Origin: OPU3-GD-OMZ sp001901525
GTDB lineage: Bacteria; Pseudomonadota; Gammaproteobacteria; Methylococcales; Methylomonadaceae
Reading direction: 5' to 3'
NCBI GenBank assembly: GCA_963981505.1
Contig: CAXCEI010000007.1
Coordinates: forward strand, 1 to 48,990
DNA length: 48,990 nucleotides
The notes beneath the pieces were generated by a model that was given only the letters and a program-made list of their open reading frames with translations, searched no databases and had not been told where the DNA came from. The position numbers and the translations under genes are program-made. Of the stretch, positions 8,371 through 17,386 are shown in pieces. Positions within the stretch are counted from its first letter, which is position 1; every line of letters starts with the position of its first letter.

Positions 8371-10210
8371 TAGTAAGGATGTTGAGTCCGGTCAAAATTT
8401 TGATATTAAGTTCTTTTTAAAAGGCTTAACCCGTCGACCGGGCATTTATAAAATGTTCAATAGCCACGGTGATATTATTTATATCGGTAAGGCTAAAAAT
8501 CTTAAAAATAGGGTGTCGAGTTATTTTCGCGTCAAGTCGACCTCAGCAAAACAATTGGCGATGGTCAGTAAGGTTTTATCAATTGAGGTTGTCATTACCC
8601 ATACGGAAGGGGAGGCACTGTTACTCGAAAGCCAGTTAATTAAGCGCTACAAACCGCGCTACAATATTTGTTTACGGGATGATAAGTCATACCCTTATAT
8701 TTACATTTCTACTCATCAGGATTTTCCTCAAATTACCTTTCACCGAGGCGCTAAAAATAAACCCGGTCAATATTTTGGCCCCTACCCGAGTGCCGGTGCC
8801 GTTCGGGAAACATTAAAAATATTACAGAAGATCTTTCCGATTAGGCAGTGTGAAGACTCTTATTATAAAAATAGGTCAAGACCCTGTTTGCAATACCAGA
8901 TTGAGCGCTGCAGTGCGCCTTGTGTCGGATTGGTAAGTCAAGCCGATTATCACGAAGAATTGGCTAAGACGCTACTTTTCTTGGAAGGAAAAGGACATTT
9001 GTTGATTGATCAATTGATTGTGCAGATGGAGCAAGCATCAGCGCAGTTAAATTTTGAAAATGCCGCACGTATCAGAGATCAAATTGCCTTGTTGCGTACG
9101 GTCCTTGAAAAGCATTTTGTTCATGGTGAGAAAGGCGATGTGGATATTGTAGTTTGTGCGACCGAATCAACCTTAGCCTGTGTGCAAGTGCTTTTTATTC
9201 GCGGTGGACAACATTTAGGTCATAAGATTTTCTTTCCTAAAATGAATGTCGAAAATACTGAAAGTGAAGTGCTGGAGGCCTTTCTTACGCAATTTTATTT
9301 AGAAAAAAAAATTCCGTATGAAATATTTTTAAACCATGAGTTGCCCCAACAAGATTTAATTATGGCCGTTTTGTCAGAGCAAGCCCAACATGCAGTGACG
9401 ATTTCAACGCGCCTTCGGGGTGACCGTCTGAAATGGCTGAAGATGGCTCAAACCAATACTGAAAATGCCTTGTTAGGGCGGCTCAGTAATAAACAGAGCT
9501 TATTTAATCGTTTTGTGAGTCTTCAAGAAGAGCTTGATTTAGCAGAAATACCTAAGCGGTTAGAATGTTTTGATATTAGTCATACCCAAGGCGATCATAC
9601 TGTTGCATCATGCGTGGTCTTTGATCGAGAGGGTCCGGTTAAGTCTGCTTACCGGCGCTTTAATATTGAAGGGATTACCAAAAGTGACGATTGTGCCGCT
9701 ATTCATCAGGCTGTTTCAAGACGCTTTAAACGCTTAATTAAAGGTGAGCATGAAGCCCCTGATATTTTATTTATTGATGGTGGGCTAGGGCAGGTTAATG
9801 CTGCAGAGAAAGCATTGGATGAATTATTATTAAATAATGTTATGATACTGGGGGTTTCCAAGGGGGTAGACCGGAAAGCGGGTATGGAGAAAATTATAAG
9901 TGTGGGTGCAAATTTGCCCTTAGATATTAATCCGAATGCAAGTGCCTTGCTACTGATTCAGAATATTCGGGATGAAGCGCACCGTTTTGCTATTACCGGA
10001 CATCGTTTACGGCGTGGTAAGGCAAAGAAAAAATCCATTCTGGAGTCTATTGATGGCCTTGGACCTAAGCGCAGACAATTGTTATTAAAACAGTTTGGGG
10101 GGTTGCAAGGTGTTTCTAAGGCGGGTGTGGATGCCTTATGCAGTATTGATGGGATTAGTCATCAATTAGCGCAACGAATTTACGACACATTTCATCAAGA
10201 TCATGGTTGA
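8363..10210 (+). CDS. uvrC: UvrABC excinuclease subunit C
   Basis: UvrC makes both incisions around bulky lesions during nucleotide excision repair, acting with UvrA and UvrB in the cytoplasm. The 615-residue length is normal. The N-terminal GIY-YIG nuclease is visible as PGIYKMF...IIYIGKAKNLKNRVSSYF. A Cys cluster follows (QCED...CLQYQIERCSAPC), then the UVR/UvrB-contact helix (about residues 205-240, FENAARIRDQIALL). The RNase H-like nuclease has ECFDISHTQG and LFIDGGLGQVNAA, and the C-terminal helix-hairpin-helix pair is near residues 555-612 (IDGLGPKRRQLLLKQFGG). The start overlaps the glycosylase stop by 8 nt, and its own stop overlaps pgsA by 8 nt, giving a compact three-gene unit. Confidence 0.97.
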   Translation: MTDSKDVESGQNFDIKFFLKGLTRRPGIYKMFNSHGDIIYIGKAKNLKNRVSSYFRVKSTSAKQLAMVSKVLSIEVVITHTEGEALLLESQLIKRYKPRYNICLRDDKSYPYIYISTHQDFPQITFHRGAKNKPGQYFGPYPSAGAVRETLKILQKIFPIRQCEDSYYKNRSRPCLQYQIERCSAPCVGLVSQADYHEELAKTLLFLEGKGHLLIDQLIVQMEQASAQLNFENAARIRDQIALLRTVLEKHFVHGEKGDVDIVVCATESTLACVQVLFIRGGQHLGHKIFFPKMNVENTESEVLEAFLTQFYLEKKIPYEIFLNHELPQQDLIMAVLSEQAQHAVTISTRLRGDRLKWLKMAQTNTENALLGRLSNKQSLFNRFVSLQEELDLAEIPKRLECFDISHTQGDHTVASCVVFDREGPVKSAYRRFNIEGITKSDDCAAIHQAVSRRFKRLIKGEHEAPDILFIDGGLGQVNAAEKALDELLLNNVMILGVSKGVDRKAGMEKIISVGANLPLDINPNASALLLIQNIRDEAHRFAITGHRLRRGKAKKKSILESIDGLGPKRRQLLLKQFGGLQGVSKAGVDALCSIDGISHQLAQRIYDTFHQDHG

Positions 10211-10781
10211 ATATAATATACCGACATTACTAACTTTTACGCGTATTGCGTTAACATTTCTTATCGTCATCATTTTTTACTTGCCTTGGGAATATTCCAA
10301 TATAGCCTGTATGGTTATTTTCTCGATTGCAGGATTTACCGATTGGCTCGATGGCCACTTGGCTAGAAAAATGGGGCAGCATACCAATTTTGGTGCTTTC
10401 TTAGATCCGGTCGCTGATAAATTATTGGTTGTTTTAACCTTAGTTATTATTATTGAAACGGAATCGTCTATTTTTATGACGATACCGGCAGCCATTATTA
10501 TTGGGCGAGAGTTGGTTATTTCTGCTTTGCGCGAATGGATGGCAAGCAGTGGTCAACGTGATGTGGTGGCTGTTTCTAATCTAGGTAAATGGAAAACAGG
10601 AACGCAAATGGTTGCTATTGGCTGTTTGCTTTTTAGCGACGATCTTTTATTCTTGCCGGTGAGTGCTTTAGGTTATGTATTACTCTATATTGCCGCAGTT
10701 ATTACCGTTGTGTCGATGTATCAGTATCTGAGTGCCGTTTTTGGGGGTAATAAGGACAACTCAGAAAAGGTGGTCTCTTGA
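10203..10781 (+). CDS. pgsA: CDP-diacylglycerol-glycerol-3-phosphate 3-phosphatidyltransferase
   Basis: PgsA makes phosphatidylglycerophosphate from CDP-diacylglycerol and glycerol-3-phosphate, the committed step to phosphatidylglycerol and cardiolipin in the inner membrane. The 192-residue multi-pass protein carries the CDP-alcohol phosphatidyltransferase signature DG(x)2AR(x)8G(x)3D(x)3D, seen as DGHLARKMGQHTNFGAFLDP followed by VAD. The uvrC-pgsA pairing is common in Gammaproteobacteria. The 8-nt overlap ATGGTTGA with uvrC supports this start. Transcription probably ends at the hairpin at 10802-10840. Confidence 0.95.
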   Translation: MVEYNIPTLLTFTRIALTFLIVIIFYLPWEYSNIACMVIFSIAGFTDWLDGHLARKMGQHTNFGAFLDPVADKLLVVLTLVIIIETESSIFMTIPAAIIIGRELVISALREWMASSGQRDVVAVSNLGKWKTGTQMVAIGCLLFSDDLLFLPVSALGYVLLYIAAVITVVSMYQYLSAVFGGNKDNSEKVVS

Positions 10782-10801
10782 TTGATAAGCAATAATTTGC
10801 A

Positions 10802-10840
10802 ATTTATCAATGCTACGCTCAATGGGTAGCATTGATAAAT
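10802..10840. terminator. Bidirectional terminator between pgsA and gltD
   Basis: A 15-bp perfect inverted repeat (arms 10802-10816 and 10826-10840) encloses a 9-nt loop. It lies in the 80-bp gap between convergent pgsA (plus) and gltD (minus). On the plus strand GCGTTTTTG follows shortly after the stem. The mirror side is AT-rich, so it can serve both genes. This is the clearest terminator in the window. Confidence 0.85.
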
Positions 10841-10861
10841 AAAGCGTTTTTGTTAACTTAT

Positions 10862-12379
10862 TTATTGTTTTGTTTGTAAATATTGGTCTATAGCGAGAGC
10901 TGCACCACGGCCTTCATTGATTGCCCAGACTACGAGAGATTGTCCTCGTCTACAATCGCCTGCTGCAAAAACACCTTCAACGTTCGTGCTAAACTGACCG
11001 TATTCGGCTTTTATGTTTGAGCGATTATCATAGTCAATATTGATCATATCGGTAGCTGTGGCTTCAGGCCCTAAAAACCCCATCGCTAAGGTGATCAAGT
11101 CTGCTTTCCATTCTTTTTCACTACCCGGAACTTCGGTCATAGTAAAGCGACCGTTTTCATCTTGAGTCCATTCAACATTAACTGTGCGAACACCGGCTAG
11201 ATTACCTTCGCCGTCATCAATAAATTCTTTACTGAGTATGCAGTATTCGCGGGGGTCTTTATCATCACGTTTTGTGGCTTCTTCATGACCGTAATCAACA
11301 CGGAATACCTTAGGCCATTGAGGCCAAGGATTATCATCAGCACGTGTTTGAGGGGGTTCGGGTAGAAGCTCAAAATTAACCAATGTTTTACAGCCATGGC
11401 GTAAAGACGTTCCAATACAATCGGTTCCAGTATCGCCACCCCCAATTACAATGACATTTTTATCTTTAGCACTGATAAATTGACCGTTTTCATGGTTGCT
11501 GTCCAATAGGCTTTTGGTATTGCGGGTTAAAAAGTCCATTGCTGAATGAATGCCCTTGAGTTCTCGTCCGGGGATCGGCAAGTCACGTGGCTTGGTTGCA
11601 CCGGTTGCCCACAGAACGGCATCATTATTTTTAACAAGGTCATTGGGGTCAATAAAGTTCATTTCATGATTATTCTCGGTCATGATTTTGTTGATATGCC
11701 CGCTAGGAAAGTCTTCGGGTTTTCCAATATGGGCATTGGTAATAAAGGTTACCCCTTCAGCACGTAATTGGTCGATTCTTCTTTCGACTACTTTCTTTTC
11801 AAGCTTCATGTTGGGGATACCATACATGAGTAAGCCACCAATACGATCGGCACGTTCATAGACGGTAACGGTGTGACCAATACGGCGCAATTGTTGAGCG
11901 GCGGTAATTCCGGCAGGCCCAGAGCCAATAATAGCAACTGTGTACCCTGTTTCCGTTGACGGGGGAAGTGTTTGAACCCAGTCTTCGTCAAAACCCCGGT
12001 CAATAATGGAATTTTCAATATTTTTAATGGTGACCGGCGGTTCATTAATACCTAAAACACAGGACCCTTCGCAAGGTGCAGGGCAAACACGGCCGGTAAA
12101 TTCAGGAAAATTATTGGTTCGGTGTAAGCGGTCAAGTGCATCTTTCCAACGGCCACGATAAACCAAGTCGTTCCATTCTGGTATGAGGTTGTCAACGGGA
12201 CAGCCCGTTGTTGACTGGCAGAACGGGACGCCACAATCCATGCAACGTGCCCCCTGGGTCGTTAGATGTGACTCAGGTGGTGTGGTATAGATTTCTTGAT
12301 AATCAGTAAGCCTTGCTTGCGGGTCACGATATGGAATCGTTTGGCGTTGAAATTCTTTGAACCCTGTCGGTTTACCCAT
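10862..12379 (-). CDS. gltD: Glutamate synthase (NADPH) small subunit
   Basis: GltD passes electrons from NADPH through FAD and iron-sulfur clusters to GltB, for reductive transfer of the glutamine amide to 2-oxoglutarate. N-terminal cluster cysteines are visible in CMDCGVPFCQSTTGCPVDN and CPAPCEGSC. Two Rossmann motifs follow: IGSGPAGITAAQQLRR (FAD) and VIGGGDTGTDC (NADPH). A C-terminal GVFAAGDCRRGQSLVVWA segment completes the FAD site. I place the start at the ATG at 12379 (MGKPTGFKEF, 505 residues). It has GGAGA about 8 nt upstream, matches the usual N-terminus of this subunit and leaves an 8-nt overlap with the gltB stop. An in-frame ATG at 12400 would add seven residues. Confidence 0.95.
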   Translation of the reverse strand: MGKPTGFKEFQRQTIPYRDPQARLTDYQEIYTTPPESHLTTQGARCMDCGVPFCQSTTGCPVDNLIPEWNDLVYRGRWKDALDRLHRTNNFPEFTGRVCPAPCEGSCVLGINEPPVTIKNIENSIIDRGFDEDWVQTLPPSTETGYTVAIIGSGPAGITAAQQLRRIGHTVTVYERADRIGGLLMYGIPNMKLEKKVVERRIDQLRAEGVTFITNAHIGKPEDFPSGHINKIMTENNHEMNFIDPNDLVKNNDAVLWATGATKPRDLPIPGRELKGIHSAMDFLTRNTKSLLDSNHENGQFISAKDKNVIVIGGGDTGTDCIGTSLRHGCKTLVNFELLPEPPQTRADDNPWPQWPKVFRVDYGHEEATKRDDKDPREYCILSKEFIDDGEGNLAGVRTVNVEWTQDENGRFTMTEVPGSEKEWKADLITLAMGFLGPEATATDMINIDYDNRSNIKAEYGQFSTNVEGVFAAGDCRRGQSLVVWAINEGRGAALAIDQYLQTKQ

Positions 12380-15300
12380 TGCTTGTTTCTCCGTGTGCAT
12401 GGCTACTTTGTTGTGCGCGTTCGGCTAGAACACGTTTATAGTCGGTAGGCATGACTTTAATAAATTGAGTTAAGGCTGATGACCAGTTGTCTAGGATTTG
12501 TTTGGCAATTGGGGATGCAGTGTTTTCAAAATGTAATGAAATTAGATTCTGTAATTCACTGACGTCTTCAGGTTGCTCAACGGTTTCAAGTTCAACCATA
12601 CCTGGATTGTAATTTTTCCGGAATTCATTATTGTAATCCCAAACATAGGCAATCCCTCCACTCATGCCCGCCGCAAAGTTACGCCCGGTAGGCCCTAAGA
12701 TAACGACTCTACCACCGGTCATGTATTCACAAGCATGGTCACCCACGCCTTCAACAACCGCTAGGGCCCCTGAGTTACGAACACAGAAACGTTCGGCAGC
12801 ACGACCGCGTAGGAATGCAGATCCTGAGGTGGCGCCATAGAGAACGACATTACCGACAATAATATTTTCTTCAGAAGCAAAGGAACTGTTTTTAGGTGGG
12901 TATACAATAATTTGTCCACCTGATAGTCCTTTACCCACATAGTCGTTAGCATCACCTTCAATGGTCATGGTGATTCCACCCGCTAAAAATGCGCCAAAAC
13001 TTTGACCCGCGGAGCCATTAAATTTAAGATTAATGGTGTCAGTCGGTAACATCTCGGCACCCCATTTTTTAACGAGGTTGTGGCTAAGAATAGTCCCTAC
13101 GGTTCGGTCTGTATTAATAATAGGCATTTCATGACTAACCGGGGTGCCATTAGCCAGAGTCTCTTCACATATTGCCAATAATTGATTATCAATAACCGAG
13201 TCAAGACCGTGGTCTTGCGGAATAGTTTTGATGACTTTGACATCAGGGTGAGGTTTAGCCGCCATCGTTAATAAGGAGGTCAAATCAAGTCCATCAGCCT
13301 TCCAGTGCGCGATGGCTTCGTTAGTCTCAAGGACATCGGTGCGTCCAACCATTTCGTCGATTGATCGAAAACCTAGTTTTGCCATTAACACGCGTGCTTC
13401 TTCAGCAACCATAAATAAGTAGTTAACGACGTATTCAGGATCTCCTTTGAATTTCTTGCGAAGTTCTTTGTCTTGTGTCGCAATACCGACAGGACAGGTG
13501 TTTAGGTGACATTTGCGCATCATAATACAGCCCAGTGTAATGAGGGGGGCGGTACTAAAACCAAACTCCTCGGCACCTAATAAGGCGGCAATAACCACAT
13601 CACGACCGGTTTTTAAGCCACCGTCAGTTTGTAAGGTAACGCGAGAGCGTAAATCATTCATAACCAGTGTTTGATGGGTTTCAGCAATGCCTAATTCCCA
13701 TGGCAGACCGGCATGTTTGATGCTGGTAAGAGGGGATGCACCGGTGCCACCACCATCACCTGAAATAAGGATATGATCCGCATGGGCTTTAGCAACGCCG
13801 GATGCAATCGTTCCTACACCTACTTCCGAGACGAGTTTAACGCTTATTCTAGCCGACGGGTTTGAGTTTTTAAGATCAAAAATTAATTGAGCTAAATCTT
13901 CAATCGAGTAAATGTCATGATGCGGTGGTGGGCTGATTAAGCCAACACCGGGTGTTGAGTGGCGTAGCCTTGCAATATAGCTGTCAACTTTTCCGCCGGG
14001 CAATTCGCCGCCTTCACCGGGTTTAGCGCCTTGTGAAATTTTGATTTGTAGTTCATCCGCATTGGCAAGGTACCACGCAGTAACACCAAAGCGTCCAGAG
14101 GCGATTTGTTTAATGGCAGAACGTTTGCTGTCACCATTCGCCATCGGGGTAAAACGTTCACTGTCCTCCCCCCCTTCACCGGTATTGCTTTTACCGCCTA
14201 GGCGGTTCATGGCGATCGCTAATGATTCATGGGCCTCGGCTGAGATTGAACCAAAACTCATAGCACCGGTACAAAAACGCTTAACAATTTCTTGTGCTGA
14301 TTCGACTTCGTCTAAAGGCACAGCGGTGATGTTTTCTTTAAAACCCAATAAGCCTTTAATGGTACAGCGCGTTTTAGAATCACGATTCATATGCTCGGCA
14401 AATTGTGCATAAGTTTCATGGTTGTTAGTTCGCGTAGCCATTTGAATGTTGCTGATGGCTTCAGGGTCCCACATGTGTTTTTCACCCTTGGCGCGCCAGT
14501 GAAATTCGCCTTGATTTGGGAGGCTATCTGAATTGTCGCTACTGTTTTCAGGGTAGCCAATGAGGTGTCTGCGACTTGTTTCTGAGGCGATGACATCGAA
14601 ATCAACACCTTGGATACGGCTGGCCGTACCTTTAAAACAACGTTCAATAACAGCATCACGTAGACCAATAGCTTCGAAAATCTGACCGCCTTTGTAGCTT
14701 TGTAATGTTGATATGCCCATTTTAGCCATTACTTTAAGCATGCCTTTACCGACGGCTTTTTGGTAGGTCTTAACAATGGTGTTATCGTCTGCTAAATCAT
14801 TGTCTAAGAGGCCATCGCGGCGTGCTTGCCATAATGATTCAAAAGCCAGATAAGGATTGATTGCATCGGCGCCAAATCCAATTAAGAGGCAATGATGATG
14901 AACTTCTCTAGCCTCACCGGTTTCAAGAACGAGTCCAATACGTGTTCTTTGCGCTAGACGTAGCAAATGTTGATGTACAGCGCCGGTTGCAAGTAGAGCG
15001 GGAAGTGCAATGCGATCAATACTGACATTTCGGTCCGATAGAATAACTAACTCTGCATTTTCTTCAATCGCTTGTTCTGTTTCAGCGCAAATGCGATCCA
15101 GTGCTTTTTCAAGGCCGGCATTCCCTTCAGTTTTGGGCCAAGTAATGTCAATAGTCTTGGTGTTCCAGCCGCGATGGTCAATGTCTTTGATCGCTGCCAA
15201 TTCAGGATTGCTCAAAATGGGCTGTTCAATGAGTAACCGATGGCAATGTTCTGCGGTTGTATCAATCAGATTTTTTTCAGGCCCGATAAAGCATCGTAAA

Positions 15301-16943
15301 GACATTATCGTTTCTTCACGAATTGAGTCGATAGACGGGTTGGTCACCTGCGCGAATAATTGTTTAAAATAGTCATACAACATTCTTGGCTGGTCTGATA
15401 GGCATGCTAAAGCCGAATCATTACCCATGGATCCTAACGGGTCGCGTTTTTCTCTAACCATGGGGATCAGCATAAACTGCATCGTTTCACTGGTGAAGCC
15501 AAAGGCTTGCATTCTAGCTAATAGGGAGTCAGGTTCGAAAGCCTGATTTTTAGGGTTTATATTGAGATCACTCAGTTGCAGACGGTGCTGATTAAGCCAT
15601 TCACCATAGGGACGTTTTGCGGCAAAAGATGATTTTAGTTCTTCATCAGGAATTAATCGACCCTGTTCAAAATCAACTAAAAACATACGGCCTGGTTGCA
15701 ACCGGCCTTTGTATTTAACATTTTCAGGTTCAACCTGTACGACACCGACTTCAGAGGCCATTATGACATGGTCGTCATGCGTCAGGTAGTAACGGCTAGG
15801 ACGAAGACCATTACGATCAAGAACCGCGCCGATGTATTTACCATCGGTAAATACGATAGAGGCTGGACCATCCCAAGGCTCCATCACAGCAGAATTAAAT
15901 TCGTAAAAAGCGCGCTTTTCTTCAGACATGGTCTCATGGTTCTGCCAGGCCTCAGGGACCATCATCATGACGGCTTCCTGGAGTGTTCGACCGCTCATTA
16001 ACAAAAATTCAAGGACATTATCAAAGGTACCGGAGTCGGAGCAATCAGGCTCGACAACCGGCAGAATTTTTGCCAGCTCATCATCAAACAGATCACTGCT
16101 AAGCATGCCTTCTCGAGCACGCATCCAGTTTTGGTTGCCTCGTAGAGTGTTGATTTCACCATTATGGCTCATAAAGCGATTAGGTTGAGCCCGATCCCAT
16201 GAAGGGAATGTGTTGGTGCTGAAGCGCGAGTGAACCATGGCCAAATGGGAGGTGAAGTCAGGGTCATTTAAGTCAGGAAAATATTTCATGACTTGTTCGG
16301 GCATTAATTGACCTTTGTAGATAATGACTTTAGTTGACAAACTGCACACGTAGAACATGGCGTGTTGTGCCAGTGTAGTGTCATTACGGATGAGCTTTGT
16401 GGCTTGCTTTCTGATTAAATAAAGTTGTCTTTCAAAACTGTCGCCGCTAAAACCGTCTGAGGCTGCGATAAAGAGTTGTTCAATGACGGGCTCTGTTGCC
16501 CGTGCGGAGGGGCCAATATCGGCGGCATCGGCGTCAACAGGGACCGGTCGCCATCCAATAAGTTGTTGGTTTTGTTGGCGAATAAAGTCTTCAACAACAG
16601 TTTTGCATTGTTTCCTTTCGGTGGCATCTTGCGGTAAGAAAACTAAACCCGCGGCATAGTGTCCGGGGGTTGGGAGTGTTACAGCTAAGTCTGTTAACGC
16701 AATTTTGGTGAAAAAATCATGGGGTAAGGCAGTCATGATGCCAGCGCCGTCGCCTGTATTAGCTTCACAACCGCACGCACCGCGATGAGTCATGGCTTCA
16801 AGAGCAATACCTGCATCTTGAATTATTTTATGTGAGCGATGACCTTTAACGTGGGCAATAAAGCCTACACCGCAGCTGTCTTTTTCATTTGCAGGGTCAT
16901 ATAAACCTTGTTTATGAGGTTTTTTATATGTTTTAACGGACAT
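12372..16943 (-). CDS. gltB: Glutamate synthase (NADPH) large subunit
   Basis: GltB assimilates ammonia: it hydrolyses glutamine, channels the ammonia and makes two glutamates from glutamine and 2-oxoglutarate, working with GltD and glutamine synthetase. The 1523-residue length is normal. The N-terminal Ntn amidotransferase nucleophile is Cys24 in EKDSCGVGFIAH, preceded by the propeptide removed in this family. The central and FMN synthase domain shows MSFGSISAEAHESLA and GEGGELPGGK. The 3Fe-4S ligands are in CIMMRKCHLNTCPVG near residue 1138. The C-terminal beta-helix has GQSFGAFL and GGRVVILG repeats. It is first in a gltB-gltD operon. A TAGGTGG-like ribosome binding site lies upstream of the start, and a long leader may carry regulation. 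Confidence 0.97.
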   Translation of the reverse strand: MSVKTYKKPHKQGLYDPANEKDSCGVGFIAHVKGHRSHKIIQDAGIALEAMTHRGACGCEANTGDGAGIMTALPHDFFTKIALTDLAVTLPTPGHYAAGLVFLPQDATERKQCKTVVEDFIRQQNQQLIGWRPVPVDADAADIGPSARATEPVIEQLFIAASDGFSGDSFERQLYLIRKQATKLIRNDTTLAQHAMFYVCSLSTKVIIYKGQLMPEQVMKYFPDLNDPDFTSHLAMVHSRFSTNTFPSWDRAQPNRFMSHNGEINTLRGNQNWMRAREGMLSSDLFDDELAKILPVVEPDCSDSGTFDNVLEFLLMSGRTLQEAVMMMVPEAWQNHETMSEEKRAFYEFNSAVMEPWDGPASIVFTDGKYIGAVLDRNGLRPSRYYLTHDDHVIMASEVGVVQVEPENVKYKGRLQPGRMFLVDFEQGRLIPDEELKSSFAAKRPYGEWLNQHRLQLSDLNINPKNQAFEPDSLLARMQAFGFTSETMQFMLIPMVREKRDPLGSMGNDSALACLSDQPRMLYDYFKQLFAQVTNPSIDSIREETIMSLRCFIGPEKNLIDTTAEHCHRLLIEQPILSNPELAAIKDIDHRGWNTKTIDITWPKTEGNAGLEKALDRICAETEQAIEENAELVILSDRNVSIDRIALPALLATGAVHQHLLRLAQRTRIGLVLETGEAREVHHHCLLIGFGADAINPYLAFESLWQARRDGLLDNDLADDNTIVKTYQKAVGKGMLKVMAKMGISTLQSYKGGQIFEAIGLRDAVIERCFKGTASRIQGVDFDVIASETSRRHLIGYPENSSDNSDSLPNQGEFHWRAKGEKHMWDPEAISNIQMATRTNNHETYAQFAEHMNRDSKTRCTIKGLLGFKENITAVPLDEVESAQEIVKRFCTGAMSFGSISAEAHESLAIAMNRLGGKSNTGEGGEDSERFTPMANGDSKRSAIKQIASGRFGVTAWYLANADELQIKISQGAKPGEGGELPGGKVDSYIARLRHSTPGVGLISPPPHHDIYSIEDLAQLIFDLKNSNPSARISVKLVSEVGVGTIASGVAKAHADHILISGDGGGTGASPLTSIKHAGLPWELGIAETHQTLVMNDLRSRVTLQTDGGLKTGRDVVIAALLGAEEFGFSTAPLITLGCIMMRKCHLNTCPVGIATQDKELRKKFKGDPEYVVNYLFMVAEEARVLMAKLGFRSIDEMVGRTDVLETNEAIAHWKADGLDLTSLLTMAAKPHPDVKVIKTIPQDHGLDSVIDNQLLAICEETLANGTPVSHEMPIINTDRTVGTILSHNLVKKWGAEMLPTDTINLKFNGSAGQSFGAFLAGGITMTIEGDANDYVGKGLSGGQIIVYPPKNSSFASEENIIVGNVVLYGATSGSAFLRGRAAERFCVRNSGALAVVEGVGDHACEYMTGGRVVILGPTGRNFAAGMSGGIAYVWDYNNEFRKNYNPGMVELETVEQPEDVSELQNLISLHFENTASPIAKQILDNWSSALTQFIKVMPTDYKRVLAERAQQSSHAHGETSNG

Positions 16944-16987
16944 GTTTGAACCACCTAATTTAATTACCTAACAATGATTTCGAGCTA

Positions 16988-17016
16988 AAACCCGTTACAT
17001 TATGTAGTGTGGGTTT
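16988..17016 (-). repeat. Nested inverted repeats in the gltB leader
   Basis: AAACCC (16988-16993) pairs with GGGTTT (17011-17016). Inside lies the palindrome TACAT-T-ATGTA (16996-17006). Together they could form a stem with an internal hairpin about 45 nt upstream of gltB on its strand, or act as a protein-binding palindrome. No T-run follows, so it is not an obvious terminator. Confidence 0.3.
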
Positions 17017-17201
17017 CAGGAATACTGATCTGTACAGTTTTTGCTATACTGCAGTTCAGATGCAGGCAATACGACACTGGGCAATGAATAAAACCCTGTT
17101 AGTAGTGCCGATAATATTACGAAATTTAATGCTTTGGCATATTTTTATCATTTGATGTGATGAATGAGATAAAATTACATTCGTCACAAATTAGCCCTCT
17201 A

Positions 17202-17230
17202 ATTATAAAAAAAAGAGAATAGTAAAGCAA
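17202..17230 (-). promoter_or_regulatory. gltB: Candidate sigma-70 promoter for gltBD
   Basis: On the minus strand TTGCTT (17230-17225) lies 17 nt before a perfect TATAAT (17207-17202). Transcription from here would give gltB a leader of about 250 nt. The -35 box matches the consensus at only three of six positions, so the call rests mainly on the -10 box and spacing. The remainder of the 443-bp gap 16944-17386 contains no gene that I can support. A plus-strand extended -10-like TTGCTATACT at 17041-17050 is also present. Confidence 0.35.
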
Positions 17231-17386
17231 GGCTAGTGTCGGCTGGGTTCTTTCTTTGTGAGTGCTGTATTTTTAGGTTTACCCTATTAAATTAACCTCT
17301 TGAGTAATTATTGGCGGTGGTTAAGGCGATACTGTGGGGCGAAAAGAAAAACATTCGATGTTAATTGATCATTTTTAAGAGTATTT

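Noticed and set aside
14041..14412. A 123-codon plus-strand open frame opposite gltB
   Set aside because: It lies wholly inside the strongly conserved gltB gene, and its product shows no domain or recognisable start signal. Other long antisense frames inside gltB, alaS, secD and the C1 genes were dismissed for the same reason.
17084..17155. A 23-codon frame (starting MNKTLLVV) in the gltB/UbiF-like gap
   Set aside because: No Shine-Dalgarno sequence precedes it, and it sits inside a probable gltB leader on the other strand.
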